Positions 9,944 to 19,218 are shown, counted from the stretch's first letter. The stretch is DNA of 64,000 bases from DATARR01 sp034666985 (GCA_034666985.1 JAXDKS010000068.1:248001-312000), one strand, 5' to 3'. Notes: a model not told the origin generated them from the sequence alone. Translations and numbers: made by a program.

Positions 9944-10738
9944 ATGGGATCAACGACGAAAGTCGAATATGTGCAGAAAACGGTGGTCGTCACCCAGAAG
10001 GACAAGAAGCTGACGCTCCAGCCGGCGGCGATCGATCTCAAGGACGGGGAATGGGTGCAATGGAATTTCGAGGGCCTGCAGGAAGGCGAATTCGGCTTCA
10101 TCTCCTTCGCGCCCCCGCTGCCCAGGCTCGGTCCGTTCTATTCGCTGCGGTCCCAGGATGAGAAGCACTTCCTGGGGAAGGGCAACAAAGGGCCGCAGGA
10201 CCCGAATCACCCGGGAGACGACTATGGCTACGTCGCGCTGGTCCTGTCCGCGGAGAGCCCTGTCGCGCTCGCCAGGAGCCCTGAGCCGGGCTGCGACGGA
10301 GCGGGAAACATACACAACGTTGCCAAAGACGTAAATACGGCACCCGAGGTCATCGTGACCTATCAAGACAATCCGGGCTTGCCGCCGACCCTCACGGTCT
10401 CCCCCGACCCGGTGGGTCTCAACCGGGGCGACACGGCGACTTGGCTTTTCAAGGGTCTGCCGTCTGACGCCTTCGCCTGTTTCAAGTTCACGCCTGACCC
10501 CGAGACGCACGGTTTGAACCCCGGGCTCGGGCCCTTCCTCGCCTTCAACGCCTGTGACGGCGAGAACGACGTTGCCGTGCGGGCGAGCGGCATGGGCTTC
10601 GCCGCCGCTTACCCGGACCCGGAACGGTGGTCGCGCTTCACCTACCATATCGAGCTGAGATGCTGGGACGGCAAGCTCCTCGTGAGCCACGATCCCGCCA
10701 TCGACAACCTCGGATCGTCGCCTCCGCAGTCCCCCTAG
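9944..10738 (+). CDS. Two-domain beta-rich protein of unknown function
   Basis: 264 residues, no signal peptide and no membrane helix. Two halves resemble each other. Residues 20-100 contain LTLQPAAIDLKDGEWVQWNF, GLQEGEFGFISF and LGPFYSL. Residues 145-225 contain LTVSPDPVGLNRGDTATWLF, KGLPSDAFACFKF and LGPFLAF. The repeated order (LTxxP, xGxxxxW, FxGL, FxxFxP, LGPF) indicates an internal duplication of a beta-sandwich of about 110 residues. I do not recognise the family. AAGGAGGAGG precedes the ATG at close range. The sigma-54 element and shared activator sites tie its expression to the bicupin gene. Confidence 0.82.
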   Translation: MGSTTKVEYVQKTVVVTQKDKKLTLQPAAIDLKDGEWVQWNFEGLQEGEFGFISFAPPLPRLGPFYSLRSQDEKHFLGKGNKGPQDPNHPGDDYGYVALVLSAESPVALARSPEPGCDGAGNIHNVAKDVNTAPEVIVTYQDNPGLPPTLTVSPDPVGLNRGDTATWLFKGLPSDAFACFKFTPDPETHGLNPGLGPFLAFNACDGENDVAVRASGMGFAAAYPDPERWSRFTYHIELRCWDGKLLVSHDPAIDNLGSSPPQSP

Positions 10739-10753
10739 ATCCGAGCCCTGGAG

Positions 10754-10780
10754 GGCCGCCCCTCAATTCCTGGGGCGGCC
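10754..10780. terminator. Bidirectional terminator hairpin
   Basis: A perfect 9-bp stem, GGCCGCCCC (10754-10762) and GGGGCGGCC (10772-10780), with a 9-base loop lies between the convergent gene ends. The loop contains the kinase stop codon. There is only a short T run on the plus side, so it may also work as a simple 3' hairpin. Confidence 0.6.
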
Positions 10781-13477
10781 TTCCGGAGCGGGCCCTTTCC
10801 GCAGGAGGGCCTGGAGATCGGGATCGTTGCGCAGAGGTCCGAAGGCGGCGAGGGTGAACCAGCGCGGCTGGACCCCTTTCTCCAGGGCGATCTGGGCGTT
10901 GACGAGGGCCGAGGCCCGATCGCCGGCCAGGGCGTAGACCAGCGAGGCGTTGTAGACGATCTCAGGATCTTCGAAGCTCTGCCGCAGGGTGCGTTGCGCC
11001 ACGGCGACGGCCTCGCGAGTCCTTCCCAGATGGGCCAGGCACTGGGCTTTGATCATGCGGTCCAGAGGGGACAGCCCGGCGCCGGCCTCGCTCGTTTCGA
11101 GATGCGCGAGCAGTTGGCCGTAGAGCGACCGGGCCTCCTCCTCGTGACCCAGCGCCAGCTCGGCATCGGCCAGGTTGAGCGTCGCGGTCCCGTGGCCCGG
11201 GGCGAGCTCCAGAGCTTTCCGGTAGGCCGTCACGGCCTCCGCGTTGCGGCCGAGGAGCGAGCGGGCGAGGCCGAGGTTGGTGTAATACGAGCGCTGCGGC
11301 TGGAGGCGGATCATGTCCAGGTAGAGCTGTTCGGCGCGCACGGGATCCCCCACCAGCAGCTCCAGATTGCCCAGCCGGTCCAGACCCCAGAGATTACCCG
11401 GGCTGCGCGCGAGCAATTCTTCGAGGTGCTGCCGCGCGTCCGCGACGCGGCCGGCCTTGATCTCCAGGTCCGCCAGCCGGAAAAGGTTGGCCCACGAAGG
11501 GTCGCGCTGGACGGCGGATTCCAGATCGGCGATGGCCCGTCCCAGGTTTCCCCGGCTCTCGGCGAGCAGGCCGGAGAAGACCTGGAGATCGGAGTCGCCC
11601 GCCAGGAGCGGCGCGAGCCGGGGCAGCAACCGGGCCGCCTCCTCCGGCTGATGGCCCGCGATCGCGATCCTGAACCCGGCGACGAGCGGCCGTGGGTCGC
11701 CGGGGGCCAGAGCCAGAGCGGCGCGAGCGGCCTTCCGGCCCCGTTCGAGATAGCGTGGTTCGCGCGTCGACCGGAAGAGGCTCTGGGCAAAATTGGCGAC
11801 CTGCAGATGGGCCTCCAGGAAGCGGGGGGACCGGCGGGCGATCTCCTCGAGCTGCGCCAGATCGGGCTCGACGGGCGGCGTGCCCAGGTCGGAACGCCGC
11901 TTGATCCGCAGAAACTCGCTGTAATCCTCGTCACGGACGGCCAGCTCGGGCGTGCCGCGGCGAAGCTGCCGGTCCGGATAGCCCCGCCGGAGGTGGACGG
12001 CAACCGCGTCGGCGAGCAGGCGGAGATCCCGGGGCTCGGTCGGCACTGGGAAGCTCTCGGTCCAGAGGACCCGCCCGTCGCTTCCCTGGAGACGCCGCAG
12101 CGTCACACGTCCACCCAGCGCCCCCTGCCCTTCGACCGTGGCGGCGAGCACCTCGTCCGCCGCCGCCGCCCGTGCCGCCTCGGCCGGGGACGTCGCGGTT
12201 CCCGCCTGCGTCGGATCGAGCGGGGCGACGCCCTCGAACGACGCGAGGGTCGAGAGGGCCGCCATGAGGACGCCCGAGGCCGCGAGGTCGAGCTCGTCGT
12301 GCCCGGCGGGAAGGGTCGCCGGTTTGAGGACGGCGATCCGCAACGTCTCCGGCGGCTGCCGGCTCAGCAGATAGACGGCGCCGAGCGCCAGCGCCGCCAG
12401 CACCACCACGGCCGCCGCCAGGAGCCAGGGCCGGTGGCGGGAGCGATGGCTTGAAGATACCGCGCTCGACTTTCGGCCCGAGGAGACCGGAGCCAGCCCG
12501 GTGTGGGTCGCCAACTCGCTCCACCGCTCCTGCCCGCCATCCGGGGGAGTCCCTCTCCAGGCCTCGAGCTCCGGCGAAGCCGCGATCTCCTCGAGGTTCG
12601 CCGCCACCTCGGCCGCGCTCCGGGGCCGCGCCTCGCGGTCCTTGGCCAGCAGGCGCTCGATCAGCTCCGAGAGGCTGTGGGGCAGGCCCGGCCGGAGCGC
12701 TGAAATCGGTGGAGGATGGTGGGTGATCACCCGCCTCAAGGTGTCCAGCGAGTTGCTGCCCCGGAACGGAGACCGGCCGGTCAGCATCTCATAGAGCAGC
12801 ACCCCGAAGGAGAAGAGATCCGAGCGGGCATCGACGTCGCCGCCGCTCGCCTGCTCCGGAGACATCGAGTGACAGGTGCCGATCACCGCGCCATGCACGG
12901 TCAGGGTCTCGTCGCCCTCGGGACCCGTGAGCGGCTTGGCGAGGCCGAAGTCCAGGATCTTGGCGCGGCCTTCCGCGGTGACGACGACGTTCTCGGCCTT
13001 GAGATCGCGATGGACCAGCCCGGCGGCATGGGCCGCGGCCAGCCCTCCCGCGACATCGCGCGCCAGACGGACAGCGAGCGGCGGGTCGGGGAGCCCGGCC
13101 GCCGTCAGATCGGCGAGGGTGCGTCCCTCCACGTACTCCATGACGATCGCCACACCCGCGCTGTCCTCGACGAGATCGTAGATCTGGACGATGGCCGGAT
13201 GGCTCAGGCGCGCCGCCGCCCGGGCCTCCCGCCGGAACCGTTCGCTCCGTATGGCCGGCGCCGAGCCCTCGCGGATGCGCTTGATGGCGACCCGCCGCCC
13301 CAGGCGATCGTCGTGGGCGAGGAAGACCTCCCCCATGCCACCCTGCCCGAGCCGCCTCTCCACCCGATAGGGCCCGATGCTCCAGACCTCCCGCGGCGGG
13401 GCCTGCTCTCCCGCGGAGATCGGAGACGGAGTCTCGCCGTCGAGATTCGGAGGGGTGGCGTGCTCGGGGTCCTGCAT
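10763..13477 (-). CDS. Transmembrane Ser/Thr protein kinase with TPR domain
   Basis: A 904-residue PknB-like kinase. Glycine loop GQGGMGEVF at 44-52, catalytic lysine in VAIKRI (K66), HRDLKAEN with the catalytic Asp at about 158, DFGLAKP at 176-182 and the P+1 region GTCHSMSPEQAS. One transmembrane helix (PWLLAAAVVVLAALALGAVY) spans 350-372, placing the kinase inside and the rest outside. The exported part (about 470-890) is a run of TPR-like helical repeats such as RSYYTNLGLARSLLGRNAEA. The ATG at 13477 is chosen because the kinase starts soon after; upstream codons are low-complexity. It may phosphorylate the FHA-domain activator encoded next door, which is inference from proximity. Confidence 0.93.
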   Translation of the reverse strand: MQDPEHATPPNLDGETPSPISAGEQAPPREVWSIGPYRVERRLGQGGMGEVFLAHDDRLGRRVAIKRIREGSAPAIRSERFRREARAAARLSHPAIVQIYDLVEDSAGVAIVMEYVEGRTLADLTAAGLPDPPLAVRLARDVAGGLAAAHAAGLVHRDLKAENVVVTAEGRAKILDFGLAKPLTGPEGDETLTVHGAVIGTCHSMSPEQASGGDVDARSDLFSFGVLLYEMLTGRSPFRGSNSLDTLRRVITHHPPPISALRPGLPHSLSELIERLLAKDREARPRSAAEVAANLEEIAASPELEAWRGTPPDGGQERWSELATHTGLAPVSSGRKSSAVSSSHRSRHRPWLLAAAVVVLAALALGAVYLLSRQPPETLRIAVLKPATLPAGHDELDLAASGVLMAALSTLASFEGVAPLDPTQAGTATSPAEAARAAAADEVLAATVEGQGALGGRVTLRRLQGSDGRVLWTESFPVPTEPRDLRLLADAVAVHLRRGYPDRQLRRGTPELAVRDEDYSEFLRIKRRSDLGTPPVEPDLAQLEEIARRSPRFLEAHLQVANFAQSLFRSTREPRYLERGRKAARAALALAPGDPRPLVAGFRIAIAGHQPEEAARLLPRLAPLLAGDSDLQVFSGLLAESRGNLGRAIADLESAVQRDPSWANLFRLADLEIKAGRVADARQHLEELLARSPGNLWGLDRLGNLELLVGDPVRAEQLYLDMIRLQPQRSYYTNLGLARSLLGRNAEAVTAYRKALELAPGHGTATLNLADAELALGHEEEARSLYGQLLAHLETSEAGAGLSPLDRMIKAQCLAHLGRTREAVAVAQRTLRQSFEDPEIVYNASLVYALAGDRASALVNAQIALEKGVQPRWFTLAAFGPLRNDPDLQALLRKGPAPEGRPRN

Positions 13478-13533
13478 GCTTTCGGACTCTATGGAAAATG
13501 ACAGTCTATCCCGAACGCCGGGGATCTGGCGTC

Positions 13534-13560
13534 GCCGGCGGCGGAGAGGATGCCGCCGGC
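13534..13560. repeat. GC-rich hairpin, 25 bp shared with 19284-19308
   Basis: A perfect 9-bp stem (GCCGGCGGC and GCCGCCGGC) encloses a 9-base loop, GGAGAGGAT, in the divergent region upstream of the kinase. The inner 25 bases (13536-13560) are repeated exactly inside the FAD dehydrogenase gene. Its role is unknown. Confidence 0.5.
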
Positions 13561-13706
13561 ACCGGTTCTTGCCCGCAGCGCAGTCCTCCCCTTGTCCCTC
13601 CAGAGAAGGCCGATGCACCCTAATAAATAGAGCGCCCGGCCTGCCGCCGGCGGCTCGACGGCATAGCCTCATCAACAGGGTCCACACTCATGAAAGGAGG
13701 ATCGGC

Positions 13707-14723
13707 ATGAAGCTCTCAACCAGGATCCCAATGCTCGCGGTGGCCTTCGCGGCCTGCGCGGCCCCATCCCTCTTCGGTCAAGCCGTCTGCTCGTTCAGCG
13801 TCAGCATGGTGAACCACAACCGTTATGCCTATGACACGGCGGAGGAGTGCTCCGGCTGGCACTCGGTGCCCTTCGGCAACTGGGGCGTGAGCTCCAACGT
13901 CGGGCGCGTTGTCGATGGACATCAGTTCCAGGGTTGGAATCCCTCCTGCAATGTAACGGGCTCGACGCTGGTCGAGTGGAACAGTTGCTCCAGGGATTAC
14001 GTGAAGCCAGACCTGGACTGCCGCCGGCTGAACTTTCCCGACCCTGCCGGAACGGCCCCGTACCCGGCCAACGGCTACCCGTTCACCGACAACTACGGGC
14101 ACAACAACTATGTCCCCGCGGCGGGCGGCAATCAGACCTGCGTTGATCAGTATTCACCCTGCGGACCCAACGTCTACGGGACCGTCGGCTACAACGTCGG
14201 CGTCTCGGCCGTTCAGGACCTCGACGGCGACAACGTCATGGACTCCGGCGGCTGCAAGGACCTCGACGGTTATCAGATCGGGGTGCAGCAGAACTACATG
14301 TCGGTGTACGAGCTCGACTGGGACGGCAACGACCTGATCAACAGCTTGTATTTCCCGAACGTCTGGGCGACCTTGCGCTGCACGGCCGAAACCTGCCTGG
14401 CCGCGAACGACAACAATTATGACGGCTGGATCGACGACATCTACAATCGGTCCAGCCCCGAGTACGTGCAGCCCTATCTGTATCAGGACAACCAGAACCG
14501 CATCAGCTACTCGACGGATCCCTTCGTGCCCGCCAAGCGGATCGACGCCACCGTCCGCATCGGAATGGTCTCCGGCCGCTACTCGGGCCCGTACCCGCCC
14601 GGGTACTGCGGCAACCCTTCTCCGGAAGAGAGTTGCGTCAACCAGGGCGGGCCTTACTGGTGGGATTCCACCACTTGCACGTGCCGCTGCGCGGGCAGCC
14701 CCTCGATCTGTCCTCCAGAGTGA
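13707..14723 (+). CDS. Secreted protein with EF-hand-like loops and many Cys/Asn/Tyr
   Basis: 338 residues beginning with a clear signal peptide (MKLSTRIPMLAVAFAACAAP then SLFGQA, cleavage about residue 26). The mature chain is rich in Asn, Tyr, Asp and Cys. It has two Asp-rich loops, DLDGDNVMDSGGCKDLDG and DNNYDGWIDD, that resemble calcium-binding EF-hand or dockerin loops. The C-terminus has a Cys cluster (TTCTCRCAGSPSICPPE) that is probably disulfide bonded. Start ATG 13707 has AAAGGAGG seven bases upstream; the longer open frame upstream has no signal. I do not recognise a family. It begins a run of three secreted-protein genes on this strand. Confidence 0.82.
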   Translation: MKLSTRIPMLAVAFAACAAPSLFGQAVCSFSVSMVNHNRYAYDTAEECSGWHSVPFGNWGVSSNVGRVVDGHQFQGWNPSCNVTGSTLVEWNSCSRDYVKPDLDCRRLNFPDPAGTAPYPANGYPFTDNYGHNNYVPAAGGNQTCVDQYSPCGPNVYGTVGYNVGVSAVQDLDGDNVMDSGGCKDLDGYQIGVQQNYMSVYELDWDGNDLINSLYFPNVWATLRCTAETCLAANDNNYDGWIDDIYNRSSPEYVQPYLYQDNQNRISYSTDPFVPAKRIDATVRIGMVSGRYSGPYPPGYCGNPSPEESCVNQGGPYWWDSTTCTCRCAGSPSICPPE

Positions 14724-14794
14724 CCTCAGGCAAGGTTTTGTGCAGCTTAGCTATTCACTTCTTGGACCGAGCAACCTCGAAAGGATAAACGAAC

Positions 14795-15769
14795 ATGCCC
14801 TCGAAGATCCGCACCAAAATATCTCTGACCGCCATCCTTTTCGCCGCCACGCTGGCGGCCATGCCCACGGTTGCGGGGGCTCAACCCGCGGCTCAACCGT
14901 CCTTGTTCCAGGGTGGAAAGATTATCGGCAGGCTCCTCGACCAGGGCACGCGCAAGCCGCTCGCCGGCGAAGTGGCCGCCTCGTTCGTCTCCACGGGCAA
15001 GATCATCCTCAAGCACGTCGAGGCCACGAAGGAAGGCGAGTTCGTCATCGACGGCATCGAGGCCGGGAAGGTGTATCTGACGACCAAGCTGGATGGCTAC
15101 GCGGTCGAGCACCAGAGCGTCTCGCTGCGCCCGGGTGAGACGAAGACCCTGGAGCTCTCCCTGGTCAAGCCGGCGCTCCTGCGCGGAACGGTCCGCAACC
15201 CCGCCGGCCGTCCCCTCGCCGGAGCCACAGTGAAAGTTCTTTATCCCGCCGACATCCCCGAACGCGGGGAGATCAGGACGACCTATCAGTGGGAGACCGG
15301 TGAAACCCTCAGCGATGCACAAGGGAGCTTCGTGATCCCTGTCCATCCGGAAAAAGCGTTCGTCGTTGAGGCCTCACATCCCGGCTTCCTCAAGGCCTTT
15401 TCGGCCTCCCGGCAGATGAAGGCCCTGGGCAAGGAGCCGGCCGTCAACCTGGTTCTGGAGAGCGGCGTCACGCTGGCCGGAATCGTGAAAGACGACAAGG
15501 GCAACGCGATCCAGGGGGCGCAGGTGCGTTTGCTCGAGGCCGGCCCCCGGCGTGACGTTCCGGGCTTCGTCTTTCACGACCTCCTCGAGCAGCAGCTCCG
15601 GCTTTCGTCGAGCGGCGCGGACGGCGCCTTCCGGTTCGATCAGGTAAGCCCGACGACGAAGACGGTCGTCATCATCCACCCTGGCTACAAGCCGTTCCGG
15701 CAGGCGGTCCACGTCACCTCAGACAAGGCACAGTCGCCGTTCAGAGCCGTGCTGGAGCCTCAGAACTAG
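14795..15769 (+). CDS. Secreted carboxypeptidase-regulatory-like (beta-sandwich) protein
   Basis: 324 residues: signal peptide (TAILFAATLAAMPTVAGAQP, cleavage about residue 30), then three beta-sandwich units of the CarboxypepD_reg type. Each opens with a GxVxxxxGxPLxGA-like strand: KIIGRLLDQGTRKPLAGEVA, LLRGTVRNPAGRPLAGATVK and LAGIVKDDKGNAIQGAQVRL. These domains are adhesive or stalk-like modules in acidobacterial and Bacteroidetes surface proteins, and no catalytic site is seen. AAAGGA lies near the ATG and a strong hairpin follows the stop. Function beyond the fold cannot be stated. Confidence 0.88.
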   Translation: MPSKIRTKISLTAILFAATLAAMPTVAGAQPAAQPSLFQGGKIIGRLLDQGTRKPLAGEVAASFVSTGKIILKHVEATKEGEFVIDGIEAGKVYLTTKLDGYAVEHQSVSLRPGETKTLELSLVKPALLRGTVRNPAGRPLAGATVKVLYPADIPERGEIRTTYQWETGETLSDAQGSFVIPVHPEKAFVVEASHPGFLKAFSASRQMKALGKEPAVNLVLESGVTLAGIVKDDKGNAIQGAQVRLLEAGPRRDVPGFVFHDLLEQQLRLSSSGADGAFRFDQVSPTTKTVVIIHPGYKPFRQAVHVTSDKAQSPFRAVLEPQN

Positions 15770-15781
15770 AAGAGCCGAAAG

Positions 15782-15812
15782 GGGAGGCCGTTCAGGTCCG
15801 GGACGGCCTCCC
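15782..15812 (+). terminator. Terminator-like hairpin
   Basis: A perfect 10-bp stem GGGAGGCCGT (15782-15791) and ACGGCCTCCC (15803-15812) with an 11-base loop begins 12 bases after the preceding stop. There is no T tract, so termination strength is uncertain. Confidence 0.55.
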
Positions 15813-15850
15813 TGACTCCAACTCCGGCGCCTCGCCATTTTTCACCACCC

Positions 15851-15866
15851 TGGTACGGCATTTGCA
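15851..15866 (+). promoter_or_regulatory. Sigma-54 promoter candidate before the glycoside hydrolase gene
   Basis: TGGTACGGCATTTGCA fits TGGCAC-N5-TTGCA with one mismatch and the exact ten-base GG-to-GC interval. The start codon is 98 bases downstream. No copy of the 18-bp activator motif is visible upstream, so a different activator would be needed. Confidence 0.55.
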
Positions 15867-15963
15867 CCTGCGCTGTGGCCTGGAGATCTGATCTCCAGGC
15901 GCGGCGAAAAGCAAATTCCTGCTCTGAGAATCTTCTCGCCTCGCGTCTTTGACTGGAGTAAGT

Positions 15964-17937
15964 ATGCGCTCCGTTCACAAGAAGTGCCTGCTGGTGGCCT
16001 TGGTGTCCTGCCTGTTCCCTCAAGTTGAAGCGCTGGCGACGAATGCTCCGAGCAACCTGGTGACGACCGCAGTGTCGAGCAGTCAGGTCAATCTTACATG
16101 GACGGATAATTCGACCGATGAAATAGGCTTTACGTTCGCGTTCGATACGAACAGCGGATTGACGAACCCGACGTACACCTTCGCGGGGGGAGTCAACACG
16201 ACCAGCTACTCCCATACCGGACGAAGCCCGGCGACGACCTATTTTTACCAGATCAAGGCGGAAGGAAACCCTGACTCGACGTGGACCGCGGTCAAAAGCG
16301 CCACGACCCCACCCGCCAGTTTGGCGGCGAGCGTGGTTTCGAACAGTCAGATCAATCTGTCGTGGACAGGCAACGCCGGGAATTCGAATATCGTCGGCTA
16401 CACGGTCGCGTCCGCCACCAACAGCTCGTTCACGGGCGCGGTCTATCAGTTCGTGACCGGAGGCACTGGCGCCACGAGCTTCAACCACACGGGGCTGACC
16501 GCCAACACGACCTACTATTACAAGATCAAGGCCGAGGGTACGTCGGACACGTATGACTCCCCGTTCACCGCACCCATCTCCGCCACGACCAGCGTGGCTT
16601 CCGGATCTTCGGGGATTCCGATCTCCGCGCATTTTGCCGGGATCAACGCCTGGATGCCCTATCAGATCGGCTCTCATGTCTATAACGGGAAGCTGGAGAC
16701 GAAATGGGCGGAGGTGCAGGCGAGCGGCGCGAAGATCATGCGGTATGGAGGAAACGGCGTCGATCACTATGCCGATCCGTCGGATCCCTCCCAGTATGTG
16801 ACCCTGGTGGATTCCATGAGGAGCCGGGGCATCGAGCCCGTCCTGCAGGTCCCCGTGTACGGATCGACGTTCAACTCAACGCAGGCCGCGGATATCGTCC
16901 GCTACGTCAACGTCACCAACGCCAAGGCCGTGAAGTATTGGGTGATCGGCAACGAGCCCGATCTGTCGGGCGGAGGCTATGGCACAGGCTATTCAGCCTC
17001 GCAGGCCGCGGCGTACTTCAGGTCCTTCGCCTCGGCGATGAAAGCGGTGGACCCGACCATCAAGATCATCGGCCCTGAGACGGCATGGTACGACACCGCC
17101 ATCATCGATGGACTGACGAGTTGCACTGGAAATTCTACTACGGACGCCAATTCCATCATGGGCAAGGACGGCAGCGGCAACTACTACGTGGACATCGTCT
17201 CTTTCCACACCTACCCGTTCGACGGCACCCAGACCCGTCCGCAGGTGATCTCCAAGCTCATGGCAACGGGCGGATTCAACGACAACCTCGGGGCTCTGAA
17301 GACGCGGCTGGCGACCTGCAACAGCCTGCATGGAAGAACGGGCGGCAACGTTCTCAAGATGGCTGTCACGGAAGCCAACATCAATTACTCGAACCCCGCA
17401 GGAGACGGCGCCGCCGGCCTGGGGGCGAAGAGCTTCATCGGGGGCCAGTTCTGGGCCGAGTTGATGGGAATCGCCATGCAAAGGGGAGTCGACTTCGTCA
17501 CCTTCTGGAGCGTGATCGAAGGGAACGGGCTCAGCTATCTGAGCTCCGACGGCACGACGAAATGGCCGTCGTACTACCATTTCCAGATGATGAGCCAGAA
17601 TTTCCGGGGGAGCTCCGTCACGGCGACGGACAATCAGGCCAACGTCAAGGCGTTCGGCGCCGAGGACACCGACCAGATCGTCGTGATGATCATGAACCAG
17701 GAGACGGCGAGCAGCTTCACCTACACGGTCCGGCTGGACACCGGCACCGTGACCGGTGCCAACCCGCTGAAGATCAACGTCGATGCCGGGGTGGCTGTCG
17801 AATACGACGACACCCTCGCGGCCGAGTCGAGCGTCGTTCTGGTCTTCGATGCCTCCGGGACGCTCAAGAAGAAGATCGAGTACACACGCTCCGGTCATGC
17901 GGCCTCAAACCTGCCGCCGACGGTAACGACCTATTGA
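15964..17937 (+). CDS. Secreted glycoside hydrolase (clan A-like) with two FN3 domains
   Basis: 657 residues. Signal peptide at 1-25, two fibronectin type III domains (about 28-118 and 119-212, each with NLTWTDNS or NLSWTGNA and a YYYKIKAEG-type strand), then a TIM-barrel region from about 220. VIGNEPDLS places the acid/base Glu at about 331, and KMAVTEANIN places the nucleophile Glu at about 470. Both sit where clan GH-A families such as GH39, GH44 and GH51 have them. A beta-sandwich closes the protein. The ATG at 15964 has GGAG five bases upstream. It is likely an extracellular enzyme acting on a plant or microbial polysaccharide; the exact family needs a profile search. Confidence 0.85.
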   Translation: MRSVHKKCLLVALVSCLFPQVEALATNAPSNLVTTAVSSSQVNLTWTDNSTDEIGFTFAFDTNSGLTNPTYTFAGGVNTTSYSHTGRSPATTYFYQIKAEGNPDSTWTAVKSATTPPASLAASVVSNSQINLSWTGNAGNSNIVGYTVASATNSSFTGAVYQFVTGGTGATSFNHTGLTANTTYYYKIKAEGTSDTYDSPFTAPISATTSVASGSSGIPISAHFAGINAWMPYQIGSHVYNGKLETKWAEVQASGAKIMRYGGNGVDHYADPSDPSQYVTLVDSMRSRGIEPVLQVPVYGSTFNSTQAADIVRYVNVTNAKAVKYWVIGNEPDLSGGGYGTGYSASQAAAYFRSFASAMKAVDPTIKIIGPETAWYDTAIIDGLTSCTGNSTTDANSIMGKDGSGNYYVDIVSFHTYPFDGTQTRPQVISKLMATGGFNDNLGALKTRLATCNSLHGRTGGNVLKMAVTEANINYSNPAGDGAAGLGAKSFIGGQFWAELMGIAMQRGVDFVTFWSVIEGNGLSYLSSDGTTKWPSYYHFQMMSQNFRGSSVTATDNQANVKAFGAEDTDQIVVMIMNQETASSFTYTVRLDTGTVTGANPLKINVDAGVAVEYDDTLAAESSVVLVFDASGTLKKKIEYTRSGHAASNLPPTVTTY

Positions 17938-18102
17938 CGGGTCAGGTTGGAGGCGCCGCTCCCGACTGCTGTCTCCTGGTTTGTAACGAAACAGGTGTCT
18001 CAGTCGCCCAATGATCAAGTCCGACAAATAGGCGCTCCCAGATCAAGGGGGCGTGGCGGACGATATTGCCTGGGTTACTCACGTCACCAAAAGGAGAACA
18101 GT

Positions 18103-19218
18103 ATGACCGTTATTGGATCGCTTGCCCCAACGCGGGGCTCAACGCCGTGTATCAAAAGAAGCCTCTGGGCGTCCGTCGTCACCGCCGCGCTCGCGCTCTG
18201 TCTGTTCATGGTACCGTCTGATCAAGCATCAGCGGGTGATGTTGCTACTCCGCGCCCCGTGGCGCTGTTTCAGGTGCATGATACTGGAGCCCTCTGGCGT
18301 TATACCGATACGCCCTGCACCGCCAATGCCTGCCCTGGTTGGGAGATCATAGACCGAAATCCGAGGACCGAAGCGATCTCTGGTCACTACCAGCGCCACG
18401 TGGACAAAAAAATCTGGATTTGGGACGGGCGGGGGCGCTGTACCGGCGCTGCATGCCCTGGATGGACGCTGATCGACACCAATCCAAGCACCAAGGATGT
18501 CGTCGCCGCGGTCGATGGAGTCTATCAGCGCCACGCGGACGGCAAGCTGTGGAAGTATACCGGTGGAGGGGGATGTACCGGCGCTGGATGCCCCGGCTGG
18601 GCGCTCATCGACACCGACCCGAGGACTGAAAGCATTGCTGTCGGCGTTGGCGCTTTCAGCAACTCTGACCTGTACATGCGCCAAGTGGACGGCAAGATCT
18701 GGAAGTGGGATGGTCGCTCGCCCTGCACCGCCAATGCATGCCCTGGTTGGATGCTCATCGACACCAATCCAAGGACCAAGGCTCTGGTGGCAGCCAGAGG
18801 GACGTTATTCGTGCTCCACGTCAACGGAGAGATCTGGAAGTGGGATGGCCAGTCGCGCTGTACTGCCACTGCGTGCCCTGGTTGGACCCTCATCGACAAA
18901 AATCCGAGCACCGCAGCAATCGCTGGCGGCTACGGCGGATTTTACCAGCGCCACGCAGACGGAAAGATCTGGAGCTGGGATGGGCGGTCGAGCTGTGTCG
19001 AGGCTGGATGCCCTGGCTGGACACTCATCGACAGCAATCCAAGAACAAAGGACATCGTCGCCGGTGGCAAGGCGCTATTCCAGCTCCAGGTCAATGGAGA
19101 GATCTGGAAGTGGGACGGCCGGTCGCGCTGTAGCGCCACTGCCTGCCCCGGGTGGACGTTGCTGGATCGAAATCCGCATACGAAGGCAATCACGGCGGTA
19201 GACACGAAGTTCGACTGA
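18103..19218 (+). CDS. Secreted seven-repeat tectonin-like beta-propeller
   Basis: 371 residues. A signal peptide (ALALCLFMVPSDQASA, cleavage about residue 45) is followed by seven repeats of 43-48 residues. A typical unit contains YQRHADGKIWSWDGRS, a C-x4-CPGW motif and LIDxNPxTKxIVAG. Seven units and the xxIWxWDG strand suggest a seven-bladed propeller of the tectonin/lectin kind. Every blade has one Cys pair, presumably a disulfide, consistent with secretion. AAGGAG lies upstream of the ATG at 18103. It probably binds glycans on a cell surface or substrate. It follows the glycoside hydrolase gene by 165 bases and may serve the same substrate. Confidence 0.87.
   Translation: MTVIGSLAPTRGSTPCIKRSLWASVVTAALALCLFMVPSDQASAGDVATPRPVALFQVHDTGALWRYTDTPCTANACPGWEIIDRNPRTEAISGHYQRHVDKKIWIWDGRGRCTGAACPGWTLIDTNPSTKDVVAAVDGVYQRHADGKLWKYTGGGGCTGAGCPGWALIDTDPRTESIAVGVGAFSNSDLYMRQVDGKIWKWDGRSPCTANACPGWMLIDTNPRTKALVAARGTLFVLHVNGEIWKWDGQSRCTATACPGWTLIDKNPSTAAIAGGYGGFYQRHADGKIWSWDGRSSCVEAGCPGWTLIDSNPRTKDIVAGGKALFQLQVNGEIWKWDGRSRCSATACPGWTLLDRNPHTKAITAVDTKFD

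Noticed and set aside
10994..12454. Long plus-strand frames opposite the kinase, activator and other GC-rich genes
   Set aside because: They have the composition of antisense shadows, lack ribosome sites and match no family, while the opposite frames have clear domains.
18045..18065. Sigma-54 promoter before the tectonin-like gene (TGGCGGACGATATTGCC)
   Set aside because: The GG-to-GC distance is 11 bases, one too many. The same problem rules out the similar site near 13558.
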